Source: Marchantia polymorpha subsp. ruderalis
Lineage: Eukaryota > Streptophyta > Marchantiopsida > Marchantiales > Marchantiaceae
Length of the DNA: 64,000 nucleotides
NCBI GenBank assembly: GCA_037833965.1
Contig: AP031352.1
Coordinates: forward strand, 31,746,501 to 31,810,500
Direction of reading: 5' to 3'
This document shows, piece after piece, positions 10,062 to 23,199 of the stretch. Under the pieces are notes generated by a model. That model worked only from the letters and a program-made list of their open reading frames with translations. It was not told the DNA's origin and did no database searches. Both the position numbers and the translations under genes were made by a program. The stretch's first letter is position 1; the number at the start of each line of letters is the position of its first letter.

Positions 10062-10960
10062 CACACCTCAAGTAATTCTAATACAAGATATGAGAAATTT
10101 GAGTCGAAAGACAACAACAATCAATTATATTAGAAATTGTGCGACTAACAAGGGTTTTCACATCATTAGATCCTTTACTATCTTTTAAATCTTTTTGTTG
10201 TCTTAATATTTTTCTTGAAATAGATTTTCATCCACATAGCATAAAAGTCAAAGACTTGTTAAATTTTGAAGACTTTTATTGTTTTGTTGATAAATATTTT
10301 ACAAAATGTCATAATCTTTCTATAGTGAGTAAGAAATATATTGTGACAATAAAGGTTATCAATGACAAAATCTTAATTTTAGAATATGTCACACACAAAA
10401 CTAAATACTTAGATAATACTCTAAAACAACGCCAAAGTATTATTGTGTTTAACATCATTAGTTCTTGTTCTAATATGCTCGTCTTAAACATGTCTTAGTT
10501 AGAGATGATTAAGCCAAATATAGATTGAAAAAAATCAAAGCTAACATATCAAATCATAATATTTCATGTTTGATCTAGACACCCTAAGATATCTCAAATC
10601 CATGTTTTTACCAAGTTCAAGAGTCTATGATCCAATATCCATTGATGATAAGTGTCCAATCCTTTATGATGGCTGACAAAATGAAAGTATGTTTGCAATT
10701 TATGCAATTTCCATATCTGAACTTGTTCAAAATCCACAAGTTATCAATAGAATATGTACAGTATCAAAACATGTTTGAGAAGAAGAACGCTGACACATTT
10801 TTTCATTATAGATCTTATGATTGTGACATCAAATTTTATGAAAGGGAACAACCTTACTTTGATCCAATCTAAAGCTTTTTCGCAATAAGCTTGCTATACT
10901 TTGATAAAATTCTTGACTAAAATTTCATTTGACATTTTAAGTCAGCTATTGGAGTTGCTA
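10062..10960. other. AT-rich flank, probable start of decayed gypsy
   Basis: AT-rich DNA after the family M terminus. Short open stretches exist but none shows a convincing domain. Given the RT remnant that follows, this is probably the worn gag/protease part of the same element; no knuckle or protease motif survives. Confidence 0.35.
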
Positions 10961-13900
10961 TACTATATATGAAGAAATTTGACAACATCTTTTGAATGTG
11001 CGTGAACTTTTGTGTACTAAACAATATGGTCATAAAAACAGATTTCCATTACTAATTATTACAAAACTTCTTGATCAACTCTGTCAACCAAAGATCAACA
11101 CCAAGATTAATCTTTGTGGAACGTACAACTATTGTGTTTAAAGTAAGATGAGGTTAGGAAGACGACATAATCAACTAAATATGTAAACTTTGAATACAAT
11201 GCCATGTAATTTGGTCTTACTAAGACATTTGCCATCTTTCAACACTTGATGAACGATGGATTTCAAGAATTTCTACACCATTTTGTTGTTTGCTATCTTA
11301 AGAACATATTGGTTTTCTTCAAGAATGGAAAGAGCACATCAATCATGTCTGACTAGTATTAAAGAAGCTACACAGTGTTGGAGTTTACGTCAAGCTAGAG
11401 AACTGCGTTTTTAATCAATCCCAAAACAAATTTTTGGACAATATTATTTTAAGAGTGTCTATACATGTCTTCAAAAAAGATTCAAACAATCATCAATTGA
11501 AAAAAATCAAATTCTGTTTGAGATGTGCAATTCTTCCTAGATTTTGCAAACTTTCATCAAATTTTCATCCAAAACTCTTTCAATATTGCTACTCCGTTGA
11601 TAAGATTGATTCACAAAGACAAACTTAAGTGAAATGCAGAATCAGACCAAGCATTTGAAACTATGAAAAATATGTTTATAACATTGACTATTCTATTACA
11701 TCTAGATTTCTTGGAGCCATTTTCTCTAAAAATAGATGCTTTAAACTTTGACTTTAGAATGGTACTTTCACAACTCAATAAGGAGGAATAACTCCATCAT
11801 GTCTCGTTTCATTCAAAAAATTTATTTCTAATGAGATAAATTATAAAATTCACAACAAAGTACTTTTAGTTATCGTTGATTTGTTCCATGAATGGCGTCA
11901 TTTGTTTAAAATAGCTCAACATTTTGGCATGATGTACATAGATCAAAATAATCTTAAATAATTTATGTATGCTAAGATTTGTAATTCACAAAAACTTGAT
12001 TAATGTATATCGCTTTGGCATTTCAACTTTATCATCACTTATTGTTTCAATTTCAAAAAAATTTGATGAGATGAAGTCTTTTCAACAAGCGTACATTGCA
12101 TTCAAGATTACGTATAAAGATTTCTTTTATTAAACCTAAATGTAATCATCTTTGATTAGTTAGAACTAAAGTAGAGGTTACTCTACATATTGATATAGAG
12201 ATTTTAGCGTGCATTAGTCATAGCTGTAACGTCAACGATCCGCGTGCTTGATAGGTAGAGAGTAGGTGTGTTAGTTGACAATGTCACATCAACGATCTGT
12301 GTGTTTGTTAGATAAGAATTAAATGTGTTAGTTGGGAGTGCCACATCAGCAATCCGTATGCTTGTAAGGGTTATCCGTCATGTCATCCATCCACTAAGAG
12401 TGGGATGGATGGTGGGAATAAGATATTATCTCCTTGTATTTTTTGGTGGGAGCTATACAAAGGATGGGAACACCATATCTCCAATCTTCAAAGTTTAAGT
12501 TTTCATCTTCGAGTGAAATTCTCTCTAAACTCTATTTTTACAATAAACAACTTCAATTGAAGACTACGCACATCACAATTTTGATGTATGCATAAATTTT
12601 TAAGATATTCGACTAAGATTGAAATTCAATAATTTGATCTTGAAATTGAAAAATAATTATTATACACAATCCTATAGATTTTTTACGTCTAAGCTTAGAG
12701 TTTATAGATTCACTCCCGAATCAATCAAATTTGAATTCATTGATTTTCAAATTGCATGATGCTAATCTAAGATTTTAGTTTCAAGACAAGTGAATATATT
12801 ACTTAGGATTATATTATGTTCCTGAAGCTCTATGCAATCTTGACACAACTCTTTATGAAACATTTTGATTACAAAATGATTATGAAACTAACATCAAGAT
12901 ATCTTAAGTGGCTTTGAAATAATTTGTTTTTAATGAAGAACTATGTCATAATATGTGGAATCTACTATAAATCTAATTACAACAGTTGCTACTATCAAAA
13001 ATTTCAAAAATTTGTTTATTCATGAATCTTATTGTGAAGCTTTCAAAATCCAAATCTTTTGATTTAAGTTGTGAGATCGTTTGAAAAAGATGACATTTTG
13101 TGCCTTGCAAGGAGACAATCACAAGTAAAAAATTGACATCACTTTTCTTGTACAATGTGTTCAAATATCACGGACTCTGAGATGACAAAAATTCAATATG
13201 TGATAGCAACTCTTGTTCAAATTCTACAAATTCATGTTTAAAATCTTACAAATAAAGATCAATCTATCATTGGTATATCATACTCAAACAGATGAACAAA
13301 TCAAGACGAATGAATTGACAAATATGAGATTAGTGTTCAATGTGCTCCATCAACTATCATCAAAACAATTGGATGAATCTACTTTCAATAGCAGAATGTA
13401 ATTAGAACAATACATTTCAAGATTTCATTCATCAAAATCTGTTCTTTGCACATTATAGATATCATCCATGATTTGAATCTTTGAACTTGAGTTTGACATA
13501 AAATCCATCTATGTAACATTTGATTATAACACTAAAGACATGAACGCAAGATTTGTAGAAGCTCAAGAGCGACAAGAGAAAAATTTGCATACAAAATTAA
13601 ATTATCTCAATTAGAAATAAAGTTTGAGTTTTGCGTCTCAAATTGAAAACTTACCGACCAAATGACAAAGTTGACTAGTGTAGTCTTGGACCTATTTGCG
13701 TGAGTATGAAGGTTAACAAGGTTGCATACAGGTTGGATCTGTCATCATATATGCAAATTCATCAAGTGTTTCATATTTCCTTGCTTGAAGTGTACAGAAA
13801 AGTGACAAATCTTTAAGATGTATATTAGCATTTTCAGTATCAATTGACGACAAAGAAAATTTTCAAATTTCTAAGATCATCAATTTTCATATAAGTCCTA

Positions 13901-14010
13901 GAGTATTATAATATCTTGTATATTGGCAAGGTTATGAAGTAAGCAAACAAACTTAAAAGCTTGCTGCTAATCTTGCTGACATTTCCAAAATAATCAAAAA
14001 AATTTGTACT
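10960..14010 (+). pseudogene. Heavily decayed chromodomain Ty3/gypsy polyprotein
   Basis: Fragments in several frames follow gypsy pol order. About 11040-11470 reads like RT: LLDQLCQPKINTKINL, MNDGFQEFLHHFVVCYLKN at the active site (where the family has a DD pair), ILVFFKNGK. About 11640-11930 reads like RNase H: AFETMKNMF, HLDFLEPFSLKIDA, VLSQLNKEE. About 13200-13400 matches the integrase core (LSLVYHTQTDEQIKTNEL). About 13700-13800 matches the post-integrase segment (VAYRLDLSSYMQIHQVFHIS), and about 13890-13990 a chromodomain (YLVYWQGYEVS). Stops and indels are everywhere and the catalytic residues are gone. A solo LTR interrupts it at 12141-12542. This is an old chromovirus relic. Confidence 0.8.
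12141..12542 (+). mobile_element. Solo LTR of the 40493-46553 gypsy family (diverged)
   Basis: 402 bp starting TGTAATCATCTTTGATTAG and ending CTCTATTTTTACA. It is colinear along its length with the LTRs at 40493-40912 and 46134-46553 read on the minus strand, including GATCCGCGTGCTTG and the TATA region near GGGAGCTATACAAAGG. Flanking CTAAA (12136-12140) and ATAAA (12543-12547) look like a 5-bp target duplication with one change. Many substitutions make it an old insertion. No internal region remains, so it is a solo LTR from recombination. Confidence 0.85.
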
Positions 14011-14365
14011 CAATATCCAACAAAATCAAATGTCAAGGTATATTTAAATCAAACACGTTTCAATCAACATGTGCATTGAAATAAGATGTGATCATGTGAC
14101 TATCACATGAAATTTTTGTAATATATTTTTTGATTTTTGTTTCTCATAAGATAAATAAAAAAACTTGTTGAAATTTGTGACTTAGAGGAGTTTAAATTAT
14201 TGTGAACAACAACTCATACAAGACTCAAAATAACACTCGAAGCTTCAAAATTACAAATAGTAACAATCAAAACAAGAAAACTAGAACTAATACTGATACT
14301 GGAATAAAAGATACAATTGATGTTGACAAGAATAAGAAACAATGTCTTGACTCTCTCTATGTATA

Positions 14366-14941
14366 TGTAATGACAGACAAATACCAAAATGGAGCATAAT
14401 GGTACAAATTCGATCCCACGAGGACAGAAACAACCACAAAAGTCGATTTGTCACAGAATAGCATTCTATTAAAGAGTTTCACTTCTCAGTCCAATGCCAC
14501 TCCCAGAAGACACTACCCAACCAGAGGCGAAGACCCGCAAAGTAGTGCATAACGACAATCACAGCCTGAAACTTTTCCAATCAACACTTGTAGGAATCGC
14601 TTGCGATTCCACACTTATATTTCAGGGGAAAAACTTCCCAGCATTGCATAAACCCCAACAAATTGACCCGAATACTCGGACTTGAATTTGCTTAAATCCC
14701 AAGGAGCCTCGACTACTCAGAACATTTAAGCCGAATACACACAACTCTTGATGCGGTAACTTTGACAAACATGAGCGCATCGTGCTCAATGTCTGGATCA
14801 CACACCAGCACACAGACACAGTGGATACAAGTTTACAGTCAGGACAAACCAATTAACAGAAAAGGCCTCCAAGGAAAGAGCCTTGGATCTCTTTATTCAC
14901 AATGACAACTCTGGGATATCAACCGCATGAGGCGAATCGGT
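14366..14941 (-). mobile_element. Family M copy 4: 3' tail and terminus
   Basis: The edge TGTAATGACAGAC at 14366 aligns with TGTAATAACCCAC at 59927. The next ~60 bp align too (ATTCGATCCCACGAGGACAGA against GTCGAACCCACAGGGACAGA). The tail also keeps a gapped match to the TTCAGGGG...AAACTTCC block and the TATA/hairpin element. It is much more diverged than copies 1-3, so copy 4 is an older subfamily. Confidence 0.7.
14869..14897 (-). promoter_or_regulatory. AATAAAG plus conserved hairpin (copy 4)
   Basis: On the minus strand AATAAAG is followed by CCAAGG-CTCTTT-CCTTGG (14886-14869). The primary sequence differs from copies 1-3 but pairing is perfect over 6 bp. Confidence 0.55.
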
Positions 14942-17629
14942 CTAAGGGGCTGTGCCGTCCGATGTAGCGGTTACGGTGTCATCTGAACTTACATCTACTC
15001 CTAGCTTACACAACACATTTACAATCTTTACTTCTACATTCTGGCGCGCCTCATTCAATTCCTCTAAAAATGTGTTAACTAACTCTACAATTTGTTTGTG
15101 TCCTGCGGGTCCGCTGGTCTTGGCGCTCATCAACCGCCGCTCGAGCGAATCTAACTTTAGCCATTTCACCGTTTGCAATCCCCACATGGCGAACCCGTTC
15201 AGACACTTCTCCAAACGCAACTTCAACTTGTCAGTTGTCTCGTCCCGTAGCTGATGGTAGGCCTCCTCTGCCTTTTCCATTCTCCTTTGCGACTCCTGCG
15301 ATCTCATGTCCGCCTTACCTAACTGCTCCCGCAATCGTCGACATTCCGATTTAACCTTCAATTTACATTCGACCTCCGAAGTTCTGGCCGATTCACAATC
15401 CGTCAATTTCTTGGTCCAATTCGCCAATTCCTCCTCATGCTTCCGGACCCCCTCCGTTAGACTTGCTCATAGCTCATCCGCACGTCAAAATTTTGCCTCG
15501 CACTTGCCCTCAATCTCTGAAATTTTACTACAAAGATCTTCTTCCTCCGTCTTCGCCTCTGCAATCTTGCCCCGAAGTTCTTCTGCAGATGCGAACTTCT
15601 TCGGCTCTTCGGGCCTCCAATGTAGCGAGTTCCTCAATATGTTTCTTCTCTCGCTTCTCCGCAATGGTGATCAGTCACTCCGACCGCTTAACTGCCTCCT
15701 CATATGCTTCTCTGGATTTCTCCAAACTTGTGAGCAAATCCACGGTCATCTTCTGCCCGTTCTCGTTAGACTTGCGAAGTCCACCACAGATCTCCTCCAA
15801 CTCTACACATCGTATGGATTCATTCTCCAGGTTCAATTGCAGTACTTCGCACTCAATTTCCTTCTCCCGAAGCTGGGCTTCTCGCTCCTGCAATGTCACC
15901 TTCACTGCCGCGCACTCGGTTGCCAAGTTTGCCACTCGCTCCCGTGCCAATTCAGTCGCAAAATCCCACTCCCTCTTTACTGCTATTGCTCTCTTGAGCT
16001 GCGTTCTATTTCTTATCATCTCTACATAAAATCCTACCTCCTTGGACATAGCATACTTCTCTCTCTTCCCATTTAGATACTTCAGTAATTGGACCACACT
16101 ATCCTCCAAGAAGTCGGGGAAAGAAACGACTAACTTCTTTGGTTCCTCCTCTGAAGTCTTCGTCTCTTCTGCAGGTCTCACCTCTCATGTAGGAGATGAC
16201 GGCAATGCACAGTCTGGGGCATCTACCACCGTCCCTCCAACCTGTGCAACAATCTGTTCCAGTACTTCATCGCTTAATGTTAACTCCTTTACCAATTCCT
16301 CGCTCGTCTTCGGGTGTGATGTTCCTTCACTTCCCGCAGTCTGTGTTCACTCCGAAGACAGAGAATTCGGATCGACTATCTCCATTCCCTCCTTCAAAGG
16401 TTCCACTAGTGCTTCTGCTGGAACTTTGATCAATACCCCCGAAGATCCTTCCATCCCTACAGGTTGTGTTGACTCGCCCACTGCGACTTTGGGTGTACTC
16501 ACAATCGGGGCAACTGTCTTTTCTATGCTGCTATCCAACACTTCTGCTGCCACTAACTTCCGATTTGCCCTCTTCTTTGGTCTCGCGCGAGTTCTTGACT
16601 GCCTGATCACATCTACTTCCGTTTCTGTTCTTCTTACTTCAAGTGCCAAATCTCCCTCGTCATCGCTCACTACTCTCCTTCTCTTCGCCACTCGTCTCTC
16701 TGGCTTTTCTCGTCTCCGCACAACTTCCACCTGAACGGGTCCTCGGGCTGTCATTTGTGGTGGAATGGAGGGTCGACGGGTATCGTTCTCGGTCCCTTTG
16801 CTGGACTCGGCCGTCAAGATTTTCCGCTACTTTGGAATTCGCTTCTCCTCCTCTCTCGAAAGCAACCCCATACCTCGGTAGAAAATCACCAGGAAGGGAG
16901 TGAGATGATTGATCAATGGTCATGTCCACCGATCGGACGCATTCACCCAGACAAGATCGTGAAAGATCATTGTTTAGTGTACTCCTTGTCCCTTCAAGAT
17001 TCGTTCATAGAACCCTACCTGCCAGGCCGTCACATACGTCCTACGCGCTGGTCGCAAGATGTGCATAATTCCCAACACAATCGCCCTTCTCTTCGGATCT
17101 ATGTAATTCGCTTTATCCACCCGTTCGTTCCCTGCCTCCCGGAATTGAAGAGTGATCCGTAAAAGAATTCTTCGGTGCGCGTAAGTCCCACGCTACTCTT
17201 CTCAAACAAAAGGTCTCCGTCGCTACTTGCGCACAGTCCCAACACCTTCGTCCAATGCTCAATTGTCCAGAGCATGGGATTACCTTGAAGCTCCACACCC
17301 TTTGTCACGTTCTTATCCATTATCTCCTTACAGATACTCGCCGAGACGCAATTCCAATTCCAAAAGAGGAGTTCAAGTCGCAACTCGCTCAGCTCGCGTT
17401 TGAAGGGTAGCAATTCTTCGTAGGGCACCTTCATGCAAACCAATTTCCGCACCTTGTCACTCTTCTTTGGCCATATGACTTTGATTTGCGTCTTCGCTGC
17501 TAGCAAGGTCGGGCGATTTCGCTTTTTCTCTCGCTCGCTCGTTCTTGCTCGATATCGCAATGTCAGCGAGAGTACTCCTTGTACTGACCTTACCCTTGAA
17601 GCTCTAACATTGCCTCCTCCCGCGCCCAC
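14942..17629 (-). pseudogene. Family M copy 4: diverged, decayed copy
   Basis: Read on the minus strand from about 17629. The N-terminal domain is clear despite divergence: LELLFWNWNCVSASICKEI, WTIEHWTKVLGLCASSDGD, LLFEKSSVGLTRTEE, then after breaks RRTYVTAWQVGFYERILKG and INHLTPFLVIFYRGMG (about 17060-16870). A basic, acidic and Thr/Ser-rich linker follows (16817-16347; RRVAKRRRVVSDDEGD is NLS-like). The coiled-coil parts are at 16181-15675 (VVQLLKYLNGKREKY, FYVEMIRNRTQLKR) and 15427-14942 (ECRRLREQLGKAD, LEKCLNGFAMWGLQ). Stops near 16985 and 16925 plus frame changes in the middle break it. It matches copies 2 and 3 domain by domain, which shows the family is old. Long open frames on the opposite strand here are shadows. 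Confidence 0.85.
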
Positions 17630-20600
17630 TAGAATTCCCGACGCGTGCGAACGTCTTCCGGCCCGTTACGCGATTCGAAATTGAATCCTATGTCTTCGCC
17701 GAAGACGCAGCTCTTGCAATATCCAAAAAAAGCTGCGCTGAAGATCCGAAGATCTTAGGTCGTAGACGAATTCTAACTAATTCTGTCATAACTCCTCATA
17801 AGCTACTCCTTCTAACTCGTATAACTACTTTCTAGACAAATATCTTCTAGTTTTGTTGATTTTTAAAGAAAAACAAAAAAAACTAGCCACCATAGTATAC
17901 TTCTAAGATGCTATTAGGAAACTTTAAAGTTAAAAGGTTGGCATCGCCTTTGAAGTTGGAAAAAGTTGGCAATGTCTTCAAGTTGAAAAAAACTGGTATC
18001 GAGTTGGCAAAAATTGGCAATAACTCTAAGTTGGACACCCACATTGTGACATGTTCGTGGCAAAAATCATGTATCATTTTTTAAAAAATATGAAAAATTT
18101 TAAAAGAATATTGAATTAAGTAATTTTTAGTTCAAATTCAATCTAACAGATGCATTAACCAAAATTATTCATTTCAAATTTTTTCCAGAGTTATAGTGAT
18201 TTGCAAATTTAGCATAATTAGCATAAATAAAATCAGTTCAGAGTTTGGTTATATCTATATTTATATTTATTCTATTATATTTTGACCAAATCACATAAAA
18301 TTTCTAATTAAATCTAATATAGAAAAAATTGTATCAAGATTATTTGCATATATTTTAGAGTTGATATAAAGTTAATGAAGTTTAATATGTTTGCATAATG
18401 AATGAAGTAAAATCATATTTAGATCAATTTAGATCTTGATTAGATTTTAGTTAAATTAACATCAATTTGTTAATCAAACTCATTCATTTGTCACTATATA
18501 TGAGGGCTCAACAAAGCTAATTGAGACACATGTAGTATTTTACTGAGTAAAATCTATGTTTTTTTCATGGTAATAATCCGCAATGATGAATCTAATAATT
18601 TTCAATGTTGGATATCTCCTTGAGTTGAGTTATTAGTGTGAATGATTTCATAGTTTAATCCAAGAAGTTGACAACAGTTAAAAATCAGAAATTACACAAC
18701 GAGACACAACACGCAATATATGTGATTCACTCAAGTCAAGGTCTACGTCCACAAGAAAAATTAAAAGAAATAATGAAGTTCTCCAAGGTGAAAGGTAAAC
18801 ACATCTACTAGTATAAAGTGGTAGCTAACATTGGAAACTAACCAGAGTTAACTCAAAAGTCCAAATTAAAAGTAACAATCTCCCGTGATCTCATGTTGAG
18901 GGAACATTAATATCCGTAACCTATATAACATTTGATCATACATTTCTAGAAAGAAATATAACAAAAGTCCAATCTTTAAACTAAAGTTAACTAGTACTAA
19001 ACCATAATCAAAACATGATAGAGTAATAATATAAAGAGTTAAACTAAAATGTTAGTTAACTTTAATTATGATCTTTGTGCAAAATAATAATAAAATCATT
19101 AGTAAAATCTTTGATACATTACTTTATCAAAATATCATAGGGATTTACACAATATCAACCAAATGTGGAGGATTTATCTTACTACTGCGTATGATTGTTT
19201 CTTAATTTTCATCTGATAACAATTTTTTTCTTAACTGGCGTAGTTGACTTGGATACCATGTAACATTTTTTTATTTCTTTTTATTATCATCCACATTTGT
19301 CTTGAGTTGATGTTTAACAAACATTAGGATCAATTCTGTATACTTTTGGCATCTCTTTGAATTGCTCATCGTTAACTTGAATGCTGAGGCTGCCTTAGTT
19401 GATGATATCATTGCATTTAAATGCAAATAAACTCTATCAGTGATAAATACATATATATCTTCCGTGGTTGTAGATTATTTAACTTTGACTTATACTCTCA
19501 TTATTGCAATATGTATGGTGAAAATTGCAAATTTAAAGACAACATAATGTTTTAATGTGGGGCTAAACAAAGTCGATCCAATTGGAAGGAGAATGAATAT
19601 ATATATATATATATAAAATAAATTATAATCTCATCACTCTCTATAAACATAATATTCTTTAGAATCCCATGGAAGTCCGATGCAAAATTTACTCACATAA
19701 TATATTTATAAATTACTAGGTGACACATGAATATCCAACATGTGAAAACTATTCCCATACTCCAAACAATGGGAACAAAATAATATAGTAAAGAGCATGG
19801 GAAAATCCCATGAAATCTGTAGATGAATCAAAGTAAATGCAAATCATTCACCATCGTTGTGTCTTCATATGATAATTTCCTACTGTCATTTGATACGGAC
19901 AAACCATAACTTATGATAATATTTCAACCCATCCAGAATTCTCTCTACACATGATCAATGGAGATACACGTGCGCAAGATGGAAACAAGAGGCAGTTAGA
20001 GAATATTAGGGAGACAAAAAGCTGGACAGTTTAGGGGCTGGATTGAACAACAACAATGAAGAAATCTATAGAATCCCGGGCTTAGAAACATCCCCTCGAC
20101 TGTAGTTCTAACACGTTGAACTATAGATGAATCTTGGTTGCTATCGATAACAGAAGTTGCTTTCAATAATCCACTTACATAATGTACTGTTCACATTGAA
20201 AAACATAAAATGCACAAAAAACTCATCTGAAAAGTATATTGTAACCGTTGCAGAAAACTAGGGGTTTTCCAATTCAGTAGTCTATCATCATTTGAATACT
20301 CTCCTCATATTCATGCTTTTGGTTTCATCCCTATACTAGATGAGGTCTTCCGATCATTTTCCACACTGTATCTCATGTCCATCCGGCTAAATATTTCATC
20401 TCATCACGAGTCCGTCTAATTCAGTCAATTATTCTGTCTGAATGCAGGGGATGCCATTCATCATTCATTTACATTTAGAACTCGCTGGAGTAGATACGAG
20501 TTTGTCAGCCAGTAGGATGCTGTGCATAATCGTGTCAAGCACATGGTCGCCACGCTCAACGAATGATTATAAAACACGTAGATTTTGACGTCAAACGAAG

Positions 20601-20700
20601 ACTACTTTTGGAGAATTTCTTACCTCTTCCGTCAAAAATTAATTTAGTAAGGACAAAATATTGGTGGCGGCAGTAGAGCACACGCTAAGCAACCACATCC
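17630..20700. other. AT-rich stretch without a recognisable gene
   Basis: Immediately upstream of copy 4 (17640-17870) no LTR-like sequence was recognised. The short phrase TTGGCAAT...AAGTTG recurs loosely at 17935-18030. The rest is AT-rich with many stops on both strands and an (AT)n run at about 19590-19613. No coding or element signature was seen. Confidence 0.5.
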
Positions 20701-23100
20701 CACACGACACCCTCACGATGCTTGTGCCTACCACGTTGTCAGAACAGTAGGAGGTGGGTCTGCCGCATCACATGGAGATTGCGCACGAGACCCTCGAGAC
20801 CGCGGTTAGACTGTAGCTCGACCGCGCGTTTTGTATTCCCGGCGGATTCTTGTTGTGACTCCAGACGCATGCCCGGAACTGATGGACTCAATCTACTCGC
20901 GGTCGCGACCGACATCGGTTACTCAGTCAAAGAGATCGTGAATTCGTATCTACCTGATCGGAGCTGTAACCATCAGACCATCGCACTGACTCAGCTCGTG
21001 TACGAGCCTTGAAGACCCCGTCATCTCGGTTACGACCTGCGACCGCTGGGTTGGATATGATACCCGGATTTTTGCCTGTCCAGGGCTTTTACCGAGTCGT
21101 CTTTCAGTTTTGCTCGTGGAACATTCGCAGTTGTATATTCCTTCTTATCCACTCTTCGAAAATATTTCCCTCCACATCTACTTATAGAAAACTTGCGAAC
21201 TGCACACCAACGACTTTAGACAGTAAGAATTTTCAGGCGTCCATGTTCATCGTCGATAGACTTGAGATCCTTTCAATCATAGAACTTCAATAATAAGATA
21301 TTATTTATCGGCTTGAATACTTGGTATTCTATCAATTCCGACGTATTCTGTTGAATTTTCGGTCAAAGATGTCAATATTCTCTGGTCAAAAGCCGTCTTC
21401 CATGCTGTCCTTCAATAATATATATATCTCTCTCTCCGTCGATCATGCGTTGGAGAAATGCGCAGTTCGTTATTTTGGGGTTTCGACTCGGAGATACGGA
21501 GGGAAGATGGCCTTTCGAAAGGTAGGACAAAGACCTGGGGAATAAATTACTGGCTACATGTTTGTCTGAGGATTTAGGACAGCGGACAGCAGTCGGAGAG
21601 GTTGTATCTAGGGGCGGTACACTGCACTTTGCCTCGTTTTATGTTCTGCTCGTACATTCCCCTCATCGCCCCCGTTTCATTCAAACGAGACGGCCGTCGG
21701 CGCTTGCTTGATTCCCCATGTTTTGGGGCTCATTTGTCTCCACCCTTATGCCTCATCGACATTGTGATGCCTGCTGGAAAGCTCGATCGAGGAAGAAGTC
21801 ATCGACCCATGGATAAGCTAGTAGGACACGACAAGAAGAGACAAGCTCTCTGAGATGTTTTTGCTTCATCGTCCTTTGGAGAAGCTTGAATGGGTAAATG
21901 CAAGAATGGCGAACTCGCAGAAATAATTGAACACATCAGTGCAAATTCCCTGGGTTCCAAAGTACACTGAGAGTGTTCAATTTACTAAAGTGACTCTATG
22001 CAAAGGTCGTTGGTTTGTTATGACATTAGCAATGCTATAGAAATTATGAACTGCACCAACAAGCTTTGCAATGTGGAATCTATCAGCCGGCTATAAAGAA
22101 AGCTCACAAGTTTAGCTTATAATTCAGCATAGATAATTCAGCGTCTATTAATCAAAGTGGACAGAACAATACCCTATTCCGTTTTTTACCCGTATTTGGA
22201 ATCAATGGGGTTGAATTATTTTACTAGAAGGTTCATTATCAATCGGAGGAGTATCAAGCCAATAGATAATGTCGAGGCGGTATTTCGCAGAATAAACCGG
22301 AATGTGGTACATGATAGCTGTTGCTTGTACGGTTAGGGACTATTTAGACGAGCTCGGATGATTCTTATGAGTTGATGTCTGGGGATTTTATTCAAGAAAT
22401 GACCATCGATCGAGTGGAACAAAGCTATAGATACATGAGGAAGGACAAAGTTGATGCATAAGACGTCTGGCTGACTTGGCTTGAACCAGACCAAAAATCT
22501 CCGGAATTGAAATCAGAGGGAGAATCACATTGCGGATGACGTGGACCGGTGCTAATGGCATCCGAAATTCCGAAACAGTACCCGACGGATAAAGTACAAC
22601 GCAAGTACAATCAAGGTACACTTTGTGGTAAAATGGGTGGTACTGAGGTCAGGTTAAAGTTTCTTTACCGCAATAAATTACGCCGGAGAACTTGTCTTCG
22701 TCAAACATGCCATGCCCTCTTATTATCGGCGTCTACTAAAAAATAACATGTTCGTGACTCGACAAATTGGGAAAAAGAAACAATTCTTTGCAATATTCTG
22801 AAGAATCTCATGTGAATTTAGATCTAGAAAACTGGAGATTGCTCACTTGCAAGACAATTATTTTATTTCTAACACTACAAGAAAGCCAGAAAAAATGTAA
22901 ATCGATATCGGCGTTCGAGAGATTAAACTGGTACATCAAGGAAAGAAATTGAATTTCAAGACTGTATATTCGGAATTTCTTTCATACATTGATATAGGAA
23001 TTGAAGACATGTGATGAAAATACAATGGGGGCAAGTTTAGAGGAAGAAGACTCACTGCCCGAGTTAACAATCTAGGAAAAAGCCTCCTAAGAAAATGTGC
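20701..23100. other. Mixed-composition region, no supported gene
   Basis: Around 20700-21050 the sequence becomes GC-richer and is open for about 96 codons on the plus strand, but no domain is recognised and the reading does not extend. Short open frames at 21009-21853 and 22388-22950 likewise lack motifs. It may hold remnants of a decayed gene or promoter-distal DNA. Confidence 0.4.
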
Positions 23101-23199
23101 ACTCGGATCCTCAGGGGTTGATGAATCTCGCGATTCTTTCGTGTGAACTGTACGGCGTGCGCAACGAATTGCACGCTGTAGCGCGGATTCGCAAAAAAT

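Noticed and set aside
15306..16734. Long plus-strand open frames in copy 4
   Set aside because: Antisense shadows; homology to the other family M copies is only on the minus strand.
20722..21012. 96-codon Cys/Arg-rich frame
   Set aside because: Could not be extended into exons, and no family recognised.
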